Positions 1 to 8,463 of a stretch of 42,040 nucleotides of DNA are shown here, one piece after another. Below the pieces are notes generated by a model. That model ran no database searches and had not been told where the DNA came from. It saw only the letters and a program-made list of their open reading frames with translations. A program made the position numbers and the translations under genes. The stretch comes from Alienimonas chondri. GTDB lineage: Bacteria > Planctomycetota > Planctomycetia > Planctomycetales > Planctomycetaceae. Where the stretch lies: NCBI RefSeq assembly GCF_013036045.1, contig NZ_WTPX01000026.1, forward strand, positions 1 to 42,040, in the 5' to 3' direction. Numbering within the stretch: position 1 is the stretch's first letter; each line of letters opens with the position of its first letter.

Positions 1-61
1 GTCGAACGCCCCCGGCAGCCGCGTGGGGGCGGGGGCCGAACTGGCGCCGGGGGCGTTCGAC
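1..61. repeat. 15-bp perfect inverted repeat inside the partial FAD oxidoreductase gene
   Basis: GTCGAACGCCCCCGG at 1-15 is exactly reverse-complemented at 47-61, with a 31-base spacer. Both arms are in coding sequence (residues SNAPG and PGAFD). The left arm begins at the first base of the window, so it may be longer. No transposon-like neighbours are visible. Confidence 0.6.
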
Positions 62-592
62 GCCGACTTCTTCGATCCCGGCACGATCCACATGGCTGTC
101 GCCGGGGGCGGTTACGTCGGCGCGACGATCACCGAAGGCGGCGAGTTGAACCTTGCGGGCGCCTACGATCTGTCGTTCCTCAAATCGCGGGGCGGTCCGG
201 GAGCGGCGTCGGCGGCGATCTTCGCGGCGGCGGGCTTCCCCGTCTCCGACACGATGGCGACGGCCGCGTGGGCCGGCACCCCGCCGTTGACCCGCACCGC
301 GGCCGACGTGGCGGACGACGGCGTGTTTCTCATCGGCGATGCGGCCGGGTACGTCGAACCGTTTACCGGCGAGGGGATGGGCTGGGCCGTCGCCTCCGCC
401 CGCGCCGCCGCGGACCCGGTCGAAGCCTTCCTGAAAGGCGACCCGACTGCCGAAGAGCAATGGCGAACGGCCTATCAGCGGCGCGTCGGACGACGCAAAG
501 GCTGGTGCCGCGCGGTCGCCGTGGCGACCCGCGCGGCGCTGAACCGGGCGCCGATCCTCGCGGGGCCTTTGGTGCGGCACTTGGCGGGGTGA
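2..592 (+). CDS. FAD-dependent oxidoreductase, C-terminal part (5' end outside window)
   Basis: The reading frame is open to the left edge, so only the last 196 residues are present. The clearest signature is GDAAGYVEPFTGEGMGWA (about positions 340-393), the conserved FAD-contacting GD motif near the C-terminus of the geranylgeranyl-reductase/PHBH-like flavoprotein superfamily; the Rossmann GxGxxG end lies outside the window. Family members reduce or hydroxylate isoprenoid, quinone or polyketide-type substrates; the substrate here cannot be told. The C-terminal 70 residues are Arg/Ala-rich and helical in character, as in this family. The gene converges on the oxidoreductase at 600-1628 with only 7 bases between stop codons. 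A valine GTG at 23 is an internal codon, not a convincing start, because the frame continues upstream. Confidence 0.8.
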   Translation, partial: SNAPGSRVGAGAELAPGAFDADFFDPGTIHMAVAGGGYVGATITEGGELNLAGAYDLSFLKSRGGPGAASAAIFAAAGFPVSDTMATAAWAGTPPLTRTAADVADDGVFLIGDAAGYVEPFTGEGMGWAVASARAAADPVEAFLKGDPTAEEQWRTAYQRRVGRRKGWCRAVAVATRAALNRAPILAGPLVRHLAG

Positions 593-599
593 CGACGGC

Positions 600-1628
600 T
601 CAGCCGCCGATCGTCACCACGACTTTGCCGAAGTGCGAACCGCTTTGCAGGTGCTTGTAGGCGTCGATCGCTTCGTCGAAGCCGAAGGTGCGGTCGATGA
701 CGGGGCGAATCGCGTTGGCGGAGAGGTGCCGGTTCAGGGCCGCGAACATCTGCCGACTGCCGACGTAGATGCCGTCGATCGACAGCCGTTCGAAAACGCA
801 GGGCAGCGGGTTCACGGCGCCGCTGGTGCCGGTCAACACGCCGATCAGACCGATATGGCCGTTGAGGGCGCAGGCTCGCATGCTCTTCTCCAGCGTGCCC
901 GGTCCGCCGACCTCCACCACGTGATCGACGCCGCGGCCGTCGGTCAGCTTGCGGACCTCTTTGTGCCAGTCGGGAGTGGTCTTGTAATTGACCGTTCCGT
1001 CGGCGCCGAGTTCCTTCGCCCGCTCCAGCTTTTCATCGCTGGAAGAGGTGATGTAGACCGTTGCCCCGGCCGCTTTGGCGAGTTGCAGAGCGATCGTGCT
1101 GACGCCGCCGGTGCCGAGGCAAAGCACGCTTTGGCCGGCGGTCAGGTCGCCTTTGACGAACAACGCCTGCCACGCGGTGACCGCGGCGCAGGGCAGGCAG
1201 GCGGCTTCCTCGAACGACAGATGCTCCGGGATCGGCAGCAGCGCCCGCTCCGGAAAGAGCACGCGCTCGGCAAGCACCCCGTCGATGCCGCCGCCGTAGG
1301 AACTCCGCATCTCCTGCTCGGTCGGGTCGCCGGCGATCCAGTCGCGGAAGAACGTGTTCACCACGCGATCGCCGACGGCGAAGTTCGTCACGCCCTCGCC
1401 GATCGCGTCCACGACGCCCGCCCCGTCGGAGAGCGGCACGCAGGGGAAACTGTCGTTTCGCGGATAGCCGCCGGCGGCGACGATCGTGTCGCGGAAGTTC
1501 AGGCTCGCGGCCCGCATCGAGACGAGAACCTCGCCCGGACCGGGCCCGCCGTCGCCGCCGGGGTCGGGACGTTCGACGCGTTCGATCGCGTCGGGACCGC
1601 CGTCGGAAGTGACGAGATAAGCCTGCAT
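600..1628 (-). CDS. NAD(P)-dependent MDR-family oxidoreductase (quinone oxidoreductase/alcohol dehydrogenase type)
   Basis: A 342-residue medium-chain dehydrogenase/reductase of usual length. The N-terminal GroES-like domain (about 1-130) contains ASLNFRDT, the position where zinc ADHs carry a catalytic cysteine; here it is Asn/Phe as in zinc-independent quinone oxidoreductases, and there is no four-cysteine structural zinc lobe. The Rossmann domain starts near residue 165 with VLCLGTGGVSTIALQLA, followed by an acidic/basic turn (SSSDEKLERAKELGAD) for the cofactor. Expected role is cytosolic NAD(P)H-dependent reduction of a quinone, enone or carbonyl; the substrate is unknown. The start ATG lies 29 bases downstream of the stop of the PDZ gene on the same strand, so the two may be cotranscribed. 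Confidence 0.88.
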   Translation of the reverse strand: MQAYLVTSDGGPDAIERVERPDPGGDGGPGPGEVLVSMRAASLNFRDTIVAAGGYPRNDSFPCVPLSDGAGVVDAIGEGVTNFAVGDRVVNTFFRDWIAGDPTEQEMRSSYGGGIDGVLAERVLFPERALLPIPEHLSFEEAACLPCAAVTAWQALFVKGDLTAGQSVLCLGTGGVSTIALQLAKAAGATVYITSSSDEKLERAKELGADGTVNYKTTPDWHKEVRKLTDGRGVDHVVEVGGPGTLEKSMRACALNGHIGLIGVLTGTSGAVNPLPCVFERLSIDGIYVGSRQMFAALNRHLSANAIRPVIDRTFGFDEAIDAYKHLQSGSHFGKVVVTIGG

Positions 1629-1657
1629 AGAAACGCTGAGGGGATCGAAGGGGCGGG

Positions 1658-2548
1658 TCAGCGACGGGGGATCCCGCCGCGGGGTTGTGGGGCACGGTAC
1701 AGAGGATCGAGGCCGTAACCGCTGTCGTAGCGGGGGGGGCCGAGCGGGTTCACGCCTGTTCCGAAGCCGGTGTCCGGGCCGTAGAGCGAACCGGCGCCCG
1801 GCCGCGGGCGGTAGGGGTCGCCATACCCGGATTCATAGCCGGGCGGGCTGGTCGGTCCATACCGACTCACGGGCCGGACCGTGACGGTCGTGATCTGCCG
1901 GGTGCGATGGTCCTGGACGAGCAACTCGGCGTCGCCGGTCGGGGAGAGACGTCGGGCGAGTTCCACGCCGAGCGGATAAACCCGCGGACCGTTCGGCGTG
2001 CTCACCACGCCGACCTGATAGCCGCTGACGGTCAAGATGCGGTCGCCCCGCTCCAGGCCGGCTCGTTCCGCCGGCGTGCCTCGGACCACGTTGGTGACCA
2101 GTACCCCCGAGGCGGTGTCCGTCCCGCTGACGCCCAGCAAGACCGGGCTGTCGTCCGGGTCGAACCCGGGCAAACCGCCGGCGCCGGGGACGAGCCGGGT
2201 GGAAGGGATGTCTAACAGCGGGGAGACCGGCTGGCCCGACGGGGGGCTGTACTCGTAGCCGTTCGATGGCCCGGGGACCGCTCGCGGGTCGGGCGCAGAC
2301 CTTGGATCGCGGACCTCGCCGGGCCTCTCGGCGGGGTCGGGGGTGAAGCGACGGGCGTCGATGCCGTCCTCCCGCACCCGCGCGTCCCCGGTGGGGCCCT
2401 CCTCCGGGGCCGAGAGGCCGTCGGGCAGCTCCGGCAGTCGCGGCGGTTCCTGAGCGACCGCCGCGGACGGGACGAGCGTCGAGAGAGCCGCGACGGCCAG
2501 CGAGGCGGCGAACGTCGCGACCGGCCGGCGGGGAACGGGGCGGAACAT
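1658..2548 (-). CDS. Secreted PDZ-domain protein
   Basis: 296 residues. A signal peptide is clear (basic start MFRPVPRRP, hydrophobic stretch about 12-30, probable cleavage after AVA at 32). Residues 33-135 are Pro/Arg/Asp-rich and look disordered. A PDZ domain covers about 137-227: LLGV carboxylate-binding-loop region, GVLVTNVVRGTPAERAGL, and GDRILTVSGYQV. The tail after 228 is rich in Gly, Pro and Tyr (repeated SGYG-like units). No protease domain is attached, so it is not a DegP/CtpA enzyme; a periplasmic adaptor or peptide-binding role is an inference. It is divergent from the sulfatase (77-base gap) and is followed by the MDR oxidoreductase. Confidence 0.8.
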   Translation of the reverse strand: MFRPVPRRPVATFAASLAVAALSTLVPSAAVAQEPPRLPELPDGLSAPEEGPTGDARVREDGIDARRFTPDPAERPGEVRDPRSAPDPRAVPGPSNGYEYSPPSGQPVSPLLDIPSTRLVPGAGGLPGFDPDDSPVLLGVSGTDTASGVLVTNVVRGTPAERAGLERGDRILTVSGYQVGVVSTPNGPRVYPLGVELARRLSPTGDAELLVQDHRTRQITTVTVRPVSRYGPTSPPGYESGYGDPYRPRPGAGSLYGPDTGFGTGVNPLGPPRYDSGYGLDPLYRAPQPRGGIPRR

Positions 2549-2625
2549 GGAACCGGCGGGGCGTGCGGAGACGAGCGGGGGACGGCATCATCCTACCCGC
2601 CCGCCCACGCTGATCGGAGCGCCCA

Positions 2626-4110
2626 ATGCCGCGTTCGTCCCTCGCCGTTCTCCCCCTGCTGCTCCTCGCCGGACCGCTATACGGCGACGAAACCAGCCGA
2701 GTTGCGACGCGGCCGAACATCCTGCTGCTGATCGCGGACGACCTCGGCTACGGCGAATGCGGCTTCCAGCACGGGCCGGGGACGAAGTCGGTCAAAGCGG
2801 GCGGCGTCGGCGCCGTGCCGACCCCGCACCTCGACGCCCTCGCCGCGGACGGCGTGCGGTTCACGCAGGGCTACGTGACGGCCTCCTACTGTTCCCCGAG
2901 CCGGGCCGGGCTGCTGACCGGCGTGCTGCAAACCCGATTCGGCCATGAATTGAACCCCGTCGGGCCGCACAACGAACATCCCCTCGCCGGGTTGCCGATC
3001 GGTCGCAAGACGCTCGCCGATCATCTCCGCGGACAGGGCTACGCCACCGCATTGATTGGCAAGTGGCACCTCGGCGGGCATCCCACGGCCCATCCGCTGC
3101 GGCGGGGCTTCGATCGCTTCTGGGGCTTCCTGCACGAGGGCCACACCTACGCCGATCCGTTCGCCGGACCGCCGGTTGTCTCCTTTCTCCGTCGCAAGAC
3201 GCTGCCGGACGGGCGAACCGACGGCGTCTGGGAAAGCCCGGACGGTCGCCTGTTCCTGCACACCGGCGCCCCGATCAGCGAACCGCCCTACGACGCGAAC
3301 AACCCCGTCCTCGCCGACGGCACGCCGGTCACGCCGGAGGGCTATTTCACGCACGCCATGACCCGCGAGGCGGAGCGGTTCCTCGACGACGCCGCCGGTC
3401 GCCCGTTCTTCCTGTGCGCCAGTTACTCCGCCGTGCATTCGCCGATGCAGGCGCTGCCGGAGGATTACGCGGCGTTCGCCCACCTCGACGATCCGCAGCG
3501 CCGGGTGTTCGGCGGGATGCTCAAGGCGATGGACGAGAGCGTCGGGGCCCTCCGCGCCTCGCTGGAGCGTCGCGGTCTGAGCGAGAACACGCTCGTCCTC
3601 TTCCTCTCCGACAACGGCGGCCCGACCGCCGAACTGACCAGCACGAACCTGCCCCTGCGCGACGGCAAGGGGAGCCTGTACGAAGGCGGAGTCCGGGTGC
3701 CCATGCTGGCCGCGTGGCCGGGCGTCTTGCCGCAGGGGACGGACTTCGAGGAGCCGGTGTGGAGTCTCGACCTCACCGCGACCGCTCTCGCCGCGGCGGG
3801 CGGGGACGTGCCGAAGGAGTGGGACGGCGTCGACCTGCGACCTTGGATCAACGGGCCGATGGCGGGGGAACGCGATCCCCGGACGTTCGCTTGGCGGATG
3901 GGACCGAAAGCGGCGTTTCGGTACGGCGACCTGAAGGCCGTGCGACCGTCACGCGACTCGGAGTGGGAACTCTATGATCTCGCCGCAGATCCCTCGGAGA
4001 GCCGCGACCTCGCCGCGGAGCGACCCGACGATCTCGAATTGCTGGTTGCAGCCGTGTGGGGCAAGGAGGAAGCGAAGATGGTCCCGCCGCGCGACTTCAA
4101 GGCTCGGTGA
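2626..4110 (+). CDS. Secreted sulfatase (arylsulfatase family, S1)
   Basis: 494 residues with a signal peptide (MPRSSLAVLPLLLLAGPLYG). The start is supported by GGAG at 2616-2619. N-terminal metal-binding Asp pair is D38-D39 in LLIADDLGYGE. The sulfatase signature CSPSRAGLLTG begins at Cys89, the residue that must be oxidised to formylglycine; it is the Cys-type site served by formylglycine-generating enzyme. Also visible are GKWHLGG, HSPMQALPEDY and LFLSDNGGPTAE (metal and sulfate ligands), and the C-terminal subdomain ending in ELYDLAADPSESRDLA. It would hydrolyse sulfate esters outside the cytoplasm, in planctomycetes commonly from algal polysaccharides; the exact substrate cannot be told. 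An FGE-type lipoprotein is encoded about 11 kb away (15376-16686). Confidence 0.95.
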   Translation: MPRSSLAVLPLLLLAGPLYGDETSRVATRPNILLLIADDLGYGECGFQHGPGTKSVKAGGVGAVPTPHLDALAADGVRFTQGYVTASYCSPSRAGLLTGVLQTRFGHELNPVGPHNEHPLAGLPIGRKTLADHLRGQGYATALIGKWHLGGHPTAHPLRRGFDRFWGFLHEGHTYADPFAGPPVVSFLRRKTLPDGRTDGVWESPDGRLFLHTGAPISEPPYDANNPVLADGTPVTPEGYFTHAMTREAERFLDDAAGRPFFLCASYSAVHSPMQALPEDYAAFAHLDDPQRRVFGGMLKAMDESVGALRASLERRGLSENTLVLFLSDNGGPTAELTSTNLPLRDGKGSLYEGGVRVPMLAAWPGVLPQGTDFEEPVWSLDLTATALAAAGGDVPKEWDGVDLRPWINGPMAGERDPRTFAWRMGPKAAFRYGDLKAVRPSRDSEWELYDLAADPSESRDLAAERPDDLELLVAAVWGKEEAKMVPPRDFKAR

Positions 4111-4139
4111 GACTTCAAGGTTGGGTGAACGGACAGCGA

Positions 4140-4178
4140 AAGAACCAAGGCCCGGGACTCTCCCGGACCTTGGTTCTT
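4140..4178. terminator. Bidirectional terminator hairpin between convergent genes
   Basis: AAGAACCAAGG (4140-4150) pairs perfectly with 4168-4178. After a single C/A mismatch, CCGGGA (4152-4157) pairs with TCCCGG (4161-4166) around a CTC loop. The 17 paired bases lie between the stops of the sulfatase (4110) and the minus-strand cysteine-rich gene (4215). The stem ends in A-rich/T-rich bases, so either strand gives a short U-rich tail. It probably terminates both genes. Confidence 0.75.
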
Positions 4179-4214
4179 GATCTCTTGGTCATTGAAGCTT
4201 CCGCGAAGCGGACT

Positions 4215-5687
4215 TCACTCCGCCTCGTAGGCGCCGCTGAACATCGTCAGGGCCAGGTGGGCCGGTTCGCCGGGACCCGGGGTGCCGACGAAGCCGATCC
4301 CGCCAAACAGGGTGTGCGAGACCGTCATCGACTGCCCGCTGACCCGGCAGCGGGCGCTGAAGGGCTGGTCGATCAGCGAGCGGCAGAAGGTTTCGATCTC
4401 CACGCAGGCGACCGGGTCGACGCTGTCGGTGTTCGACTCGCTCGGGCAGGCTTTGGCGGAGGTGACGACGCCGAACAGCAGGCCGTCCGCGGTGGCCCGG
4501 CAGTCGCCGGTGACCTTCAGGGAGCAACCGGCGTTCGGAACGGTGCAGACGGCGGCAAAGGAGCCGTCGGCGGCGACGGCGATCGTCACGGACTGATCGT
4601 TCAGCGTGCGGGTCCAGCGACCGACCGGCAGGCCGGGGTTCGCCTCGACCGGGACGGCATAGGAGGCCGAGCTGATCGAAGGAGCCGGGCTGACGGCGGC
4701 GGTACGAACCACGCCGTAGGTCTGGCCGCCGTACAGGCCGGGCGGCTCGTAGGCGATCGGGTAGGGAGCGGCGAGCGACGCGGTGGCGTGCCACTCGGCG
4801 AGGGCGCCGGCGTCGCCGGATTCGCACTGCGTTTTGCAGGGGCTGATCTCGCGGGCGAGGGCGCCGGTCACGCCGTCGGGGCAGGGGCCGCCGTCGCATT
4901 CAGGGCCGCGACAGGCGGTTCCGCACGCGGCCAGGCACCCGGTCCCGCAGACGGACGGGCCTTCGCTGCCGCAGACCGACGGGCATTCGGGAGCGGAAAC
5001 GGCGGTGATGAACGCCTTGGAGACGGTCGTGGAGCCGCACACCGAGAGCGGGCAGGCGTCACCGTTGCAGGCCGTGAGCCGCTTGGGGGACGGCGGGGTG
5101 TCGGCCGACGAAGCGGAGCAGACGACAACCGCGGTGGACGGAGTCGCCTCGCCGCAGGTGGCGACGGTGGCGGTCGCGGGCGCCGGCGGGGCGTTGCAGG
5201 CGAGTGCCGTACCGCACTTCGGCGGGGAGCAAGGGACGTAGCTGACCATCGGTGAGTTCGCGATCTCTTCGCAGGCAGCTTTGCGAGGAGCCAACTTCGC
5301 CTTCCAGACCATCAGTTTGGCAGCCGAATCGTCCGGGAAGAGCGTGCGGACCCGCTTCGCGGTGGCGAGGGCGGCGACGAACTCCCGGCTGCGCAGCTGG
5401 TCTTTGCAACGGTCCGCCAAAGCTTTGAAGCTCTCTTCGCAGCAGCCCATCTCTTCGCAGCAGGCGGAGCCGGGGCCGGTGCAGGTCGCGGGGCAGTCTG
5501 CCGTCGGGCAGGCCGTGGCGTCAGCCGTGCGGGCCGGGATGGCGCAGCAGCCCGCGTTGGCGGTGCAGGCGGCCGCGTCGGCGGTGCAGGCGGCGGCGGA
5601 GCAGGCCGGCGGAGCGGGAGCCGCGGACAGGGCGTCCGAAGCGGCGACGCCGATCGCCAGGATGGCGGCGAGTTTCAGGGCGTTCAT
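4215..5687 (-). CDS. Cysteine-rich secreted protein of planctomycete type, function unknown
   Basis: The start is set at 5687 because it is followed by a clear signal peptide (MNALKLAAILAIGVAASDALSA) and preceded by AAGGAAGAG; a longer frame up to 5858 would overlap mutM and adds an Arg-rich non-secretory stretch. I count 39 cysteines in the 490 residues. The region after the signal peptide is an Ala/Cys low-complexity segment with CC pairs (about 28-80), followed by a short helical Lys-rich part (about 85-140), a Cys/Gly/Pro-rich middle (about 140-300), and a C-terminal domain (about 360-490) beginning VGRWTRTLNDQSVTI with ADGLLFGVVTSAK. That last domain resembles a beta-rich module I know from other uncharacterised planctomycete secreted proteins. 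A disulfide-stabilised envelope role is inference; Cys pairs could also bind metal. Confidence 0.72.
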   Translation of the reverse strand: MNALKLAAILAIGVAASDALSAAPAPPACSAAACTADAAACTANAGCCAIPARTADATACPTADCPATCTGPGSACCEEMGCCEESFKALADRCKDQLRSREFVAALATAKRVRTLFPDDSAAKLMVWKAKLAPRKAACEEIANSPMVSYVPCSPPKCGTALACNAPPAPATATVATCGEATPSTAVVVCSASSADTPPSPKRLTACNGDACPLSVCGSTTVSKAFITAVSAPECPSVCGSEGPSVCGTGCLAACGTACRGPECDGGPCPDGVTGALAREISPCKTQCESGDAGALAEWHATASLAAPYPIAYEPPGLYGGQTYGVVRTAAVSPAPSISSASYAVPVEANPGLPVGRWTRTLNDQSVTIAVAADGSFAAVCTVPNAGCSLKVTGDCRATADGLLFGVVTSAKACPSESNTDSVDPVACVEIETFCRSLIDQPFSARCRVSGQSMTVSHTLFGGIGFVGTPGPGEPAHLALTMFSGAYEAE

Positions 5688-5836
5688 CGGAGGTCTCTTC
5701 CTTGAGACGGGGGGAGGGTGGGTCACGACCTCGTCTGCCCGGCGTCCTCTGAGCGTACCGGGCAGCCGATCGGGCGGTCGCGCTCGCGTCTTCGCATAGA
5801 ACCCTCCGCGCGCGAACCCCGGGTTCGCCGCACACG

Positions 5837-6730
5837 TCACCGCTGGCAGGCGGGGCAATGGAACGTGCTGCGTTGCGCCTGCACGGTGCGGACGATCGCC
5901 GTGCCGCAGCGCGGGCAGGGGACGTCGGCTCGTTGATAGACCCGGTGTTCGTTCCGGTAGCGACCCGGATCGCCGAGGGCGTTCATATACGTTCCGTCGG
6001 ACAGCGTGCTGCCTTCGTACTCGATCGCCTCGGTCAGCACCTCGACCGCCGCGGCGGCGAGCATTCGCACCTCTTCCCTACTCAACCCGTTCCCGGGCCG
6101 ATCCGGGGCGATGCGGGCGTGAAACAGCGCCTCGCTGGCGTACAGATTGCCGATCCCCGCGGCGACCTTCTGATCGAGCAACGCGACCTTCACCGGCCGA
6201 GCCGTCTTCGCCAACGCCGAACCCAGCGACGCCGCCCATTCCTCGGGCGACAGCCGCAGCGGGTCCGGCCCGAGCTTGTGCGGACCGAGGTGCGTGTCCA
6301 ACTCGCCCGGTTCGTACAAACGCACCGTTCCCAACCCGCGACGATCCCAGAACCGCAGCACCGGATAGCCCTCGCCCGAACCTGTCGCCGAATCGACCGC
6401 CGGTCCGAGGTGCAATTCGAGCCGGACGTGATCGGTCGTCGGCGGAGCGCCCAGCAGCATCAGCCCGGTCATCCGCGGCTCCACCGCGATCGCCCGGCCG
6501 CCCTCCAATCGCAGCACGACCCGCTTGGCCCGGCGCTCGACCGCCTCGATCATCTTTCCCCGCACCCGGGCCGCGAGCGATGACAGGGAAGGGGTGAGGC
6601 TGATCGGCCGCAGCGGCTGTCCGGCGGCGTTCGTGCCGCCGCTGGGGCGTTTGACCGCCGTAATCGTCCGGCCGACGGCGTGCGGCCGCACGCCCCGCAC
6701 CATCGTTTCAACCTCGGGCAGTTCCGGCAC
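5837..6730 (-). CDS. mutM: Formamidopyrimidine-DNA glycosylase (Fpg/MutM)
   Basis: 297 residues, slightly longer than the usual 270. Removes oxidised purines (8-oxoguanine, FapyG) from DNA and nicks the abasic site. The N-terminus MPELPEVETM carries catalytic Pro2 and Glu3; the beta-hairpin lysine is Lys69 in RRAKRVVLRL. The helix-two-turn-helix region reads KVAAGIGNLYASEALFHAR, and the C-terminal zinc finger has CPRC and CPAC with the lesion-contacting Arg in QRSTFHCPACQR. The start is GTG at 6730, fixed by the catalytic Pro2-Glu3. It is divergent from the DUF1598 frame by only 17 bases, so the mutM promoter must lie within what would be coding sequence of that neighbour if that neighbour starts at 6748. 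Confidence 0.96.
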   Translation of the reverse strand: MPELPEVETMVRGVRPHAVGRTITAVKRPSGGTNAAGQPLRPISLTPSLSSLAARVRGKMIEAVERRAKRVVLRLEGGRAIAVEPRMTGLMLLGAPPTTDHVRLELHLGPAVDSATGSGEGYPVLRFWDRRGLGTVRLYEPGELDTHLGPHKLGPDPLRLSPEEWAASLGSALAKTARPVKVALLDQKVAAGIGNLYASEALFHARIAPDRPGNGLSREEVRMLAAAAVEVLTEAIEYEGSTLSDGTYMNALGDPGRYRNEHRVYQRADVPCPRCGTAIVRTVQAQRSTFHCPACQR

Positions 6731-6747
6731 GGGCGACGCGGTTCTCG

Positions 6748-8292
6748 GTGGACGGGCGGCGAGGTGGGGGAAAACGGACGAGCGCGATTTTAGCGGCGGG
6801 TCATGCCGTCGAGCCGGGTGGCCGTCATCTGCGACAGCGTGCGGGCGGCGGCGACGACAGTCTCGCCGGCGGTTCGCTCGCCAACTTCCAGCCGCTGATC
6901 GACCTGATTCAAGCTACCACCGGCGGAATCGACAACGGCGGCGGTTGGGAAGAGATCGACGGCGAGGGCGGGGCCATGGAAGAGTACGACAGCGGGGTGC
7001 GGGTCGACCCGCTCGGCAAGATGGCCGCCCTGACGGTTCGTGAGCGGGCTGATCGCCTCGAAGCCCTCGGCCTCGCCGCCTCCGCCGCGACGCTGAACGA
7101 AGACCTCGCCGCTCGCTCCGATCTGCGGCTCGTTTCGCTGCGGGGTTTGGAAGCAGAAGTCGCCAGCCGCCTCGCCGAAGGCCGGGCGCTGCCCGGTTCG
7201 ATGCGGCACCTCGCCGGCCTCACGCAGGTGAAGTACGTCCTGCTGGTCGAGCCGACCGCGGACCAACCCGGCGACATCCTCCTCGGCGGCCCCGCCGCCG
7301 GCTGGAGCACGGACGACGCCGGTCGCGTCGTGACGGACGAGGGGCGTCCGGCGTTGCACCTCGACGACCTCGTCACCGTGCTGCGGACCTTCTCCGACAA
7401 CGGCAGCGGCATCTTCCAGTGCCTGATCGTTCCGCGTCAGGAAGGGTTGAAAGCCGTTAAAGAGTACGCCGAAGCCTCGCAGGCTCGCGGCCCGCTGTCG
7501 GGCCGTTCGGCCACCCGTCAGTTCGTCGCCGGTCTGGGCCAGGCGCTGGGCGAGCAGGACGTCGTTTATAACGGAGTCCCCGCCGAAAGCCGCGTCGCCC
7601 GCGTGATCGCTGAAGCCGACTACCGGATGAAGCTGATCGGCATCGATAAGGTGCAGGGCGCCGGCATTCAGAGCTACTTCGACCTGCTCGGCGCCAGCGG
7701 CGACACCTCCGGCGTGCCGATGAAGGCCCTGCGGTGGTGGCTGACGACCGACTTCGATGCCGTCCTGCACACCGAAAACCGCGACGTGTTCGAGTTCGTC
7801 GGCAGCCGCGTGCTCTGCAAAAGCGAAGACGAGTTCATCAACGCGGACGGCACCCGGGAGCACACCGGCCAGAGCAGCCCGGTGAACAGCCAGTTCGCCG
7901 CGGACTTCACCGCGAAGTTCGATCAGCTCGCTCTGGAAGATCCGGTCTTCGCGGAACTGCAGAACGTGTTCGATCTGTCCCTCGCCGCGGCGTTGATCTC
8001 GCAGGAGAACCTGGGCGAGCGGGCCGGCTGGACCGGCGAGGCGTTCGCCAGCGAAGCCCTGTACCCGGTCGCCGGCGGCGCCGAAATCGCCACGGTCGAC
8101 ACCGCCGTCAACCACCGCGTGTATCGCGGCGGCGAGGTCGTCGTGCAGGTGGCCGGCGGCGTCCGCGGCGACCTGAACCGCGTGCTGGCGGACTCCGAGG
8201 TCTATAAGACCGGCGTGCGTTTGCAGAACAAGTTCAACGACGGCGAACTGACCCGTCCCGACGGCCGTTGGTGGTGGGACGCGGCGAAGTGA
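6748..8292 (+). CDS. DUF1598-domain protein with uncertain 5' end
   Basis: 514 residues from a GTG at 6748. The region from FQPLIDLIQATTGG onward (about residue 47) followed by GVRVDPLGKM and, further on, LDDLVTVLRTFSDNGSGIF, matches my recollection of the DUF1598 family, which is characteristic of planctomycetes, has no known function and normally carries a signal peptide. Here residues 1-46 are Arg/Gly-rich with no hydrophobic segment. The only other in-frame start is ATG 6976, which would remove part of the conserved N-terminal region. So either the secretion signal was lost, a frameshift separates it, or the gene starts in an unconventional way. A strong terminator follows at 8323-8356. 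Confidence 0.72.
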   Translation: MDGRRGGGKRTSAILAAGHAVEPGGRHLRQRAGGGDDSLAGGSLANFQPLIDLIQATTGGIDNGGGWEEIDGEGGAMEEYDSGVRVDPLGKMAALTVRERADRLEALGLAASAATLNEDLAARSDLRLVSLRGLEAEVASRLAEGRALPGSMRHLAGLTQVKYVLLVEPTADQPGDILLGGPAAGWSTDDAGRVVTDEGRPALHLDDLVTVLRTFSDNGSGIFQCLIVPRQEGLKAVKEYAEASQARGPLSGRSATRQFVAGLGQALGEQDVVYNGVPAESRVARVIAEADYRMKLIGIDKVQGAGIQSYFDLLGASGDTSGVPMKALRWWLTTDFDAVLHTENRDVFEFVGSRVLCKSEDEFINADGTREHTGQSSPVNSQFAADFTAKFDQLALEDPVFAELQNVFDLSLAAALISQENLGERAGWTGEAFASEALYPVAGGAEIATVDTAVNHRVYRGGEVVVQVAGGVRGDLNRVLADSEVYKTGVRLQNKFNDGELTRPDGRWWWDAAK

Positions 8293-8322
8293 ACCGCTGA
8301 ATCCCCGTCGACCCGGGCATCG

Positions 8323-8356
8323 ACGCCCCGGACGCTCCCGCGTCCGGGGCGTTTTT
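8323..8356 (+). terminator. Rho-independent terminator after the DUF1598 gene
   Basis: ACGCCCCGGACG (8323-8334) pairs perfectly with 8341-8352 across a 6-base loop and runs directly into TTTTTATTTTTATAT. A 12-bp GC-rich stem plus T-tract 31 bases after the stop codon is a textbook intrinsic terminator. Confidence 0.92.
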
Positions 8357-8463
8357 ATTTTTATATCGTCGCGGCACCGGGACGCCGGACGTCGTTGCAT
8401 CCGCCGATACGTTCGGGACAATGCGCATCCGTTTCAAATCCTGAGTCCTACAACGACCATTCC

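Noticed and set aside
2626-4110. Sulfatase operon with its own FGE partner
   Set aside because: The FGE-type gene is about 11 kb away, separated by terminators and several unrelated genes; only a genome-level relation is possible.
6790-8421. Minus-strand frame opposite the DUF1598 gene
   Set aside because: It crosses the strong terminator at 8323-8356 and has no recognisable domain.
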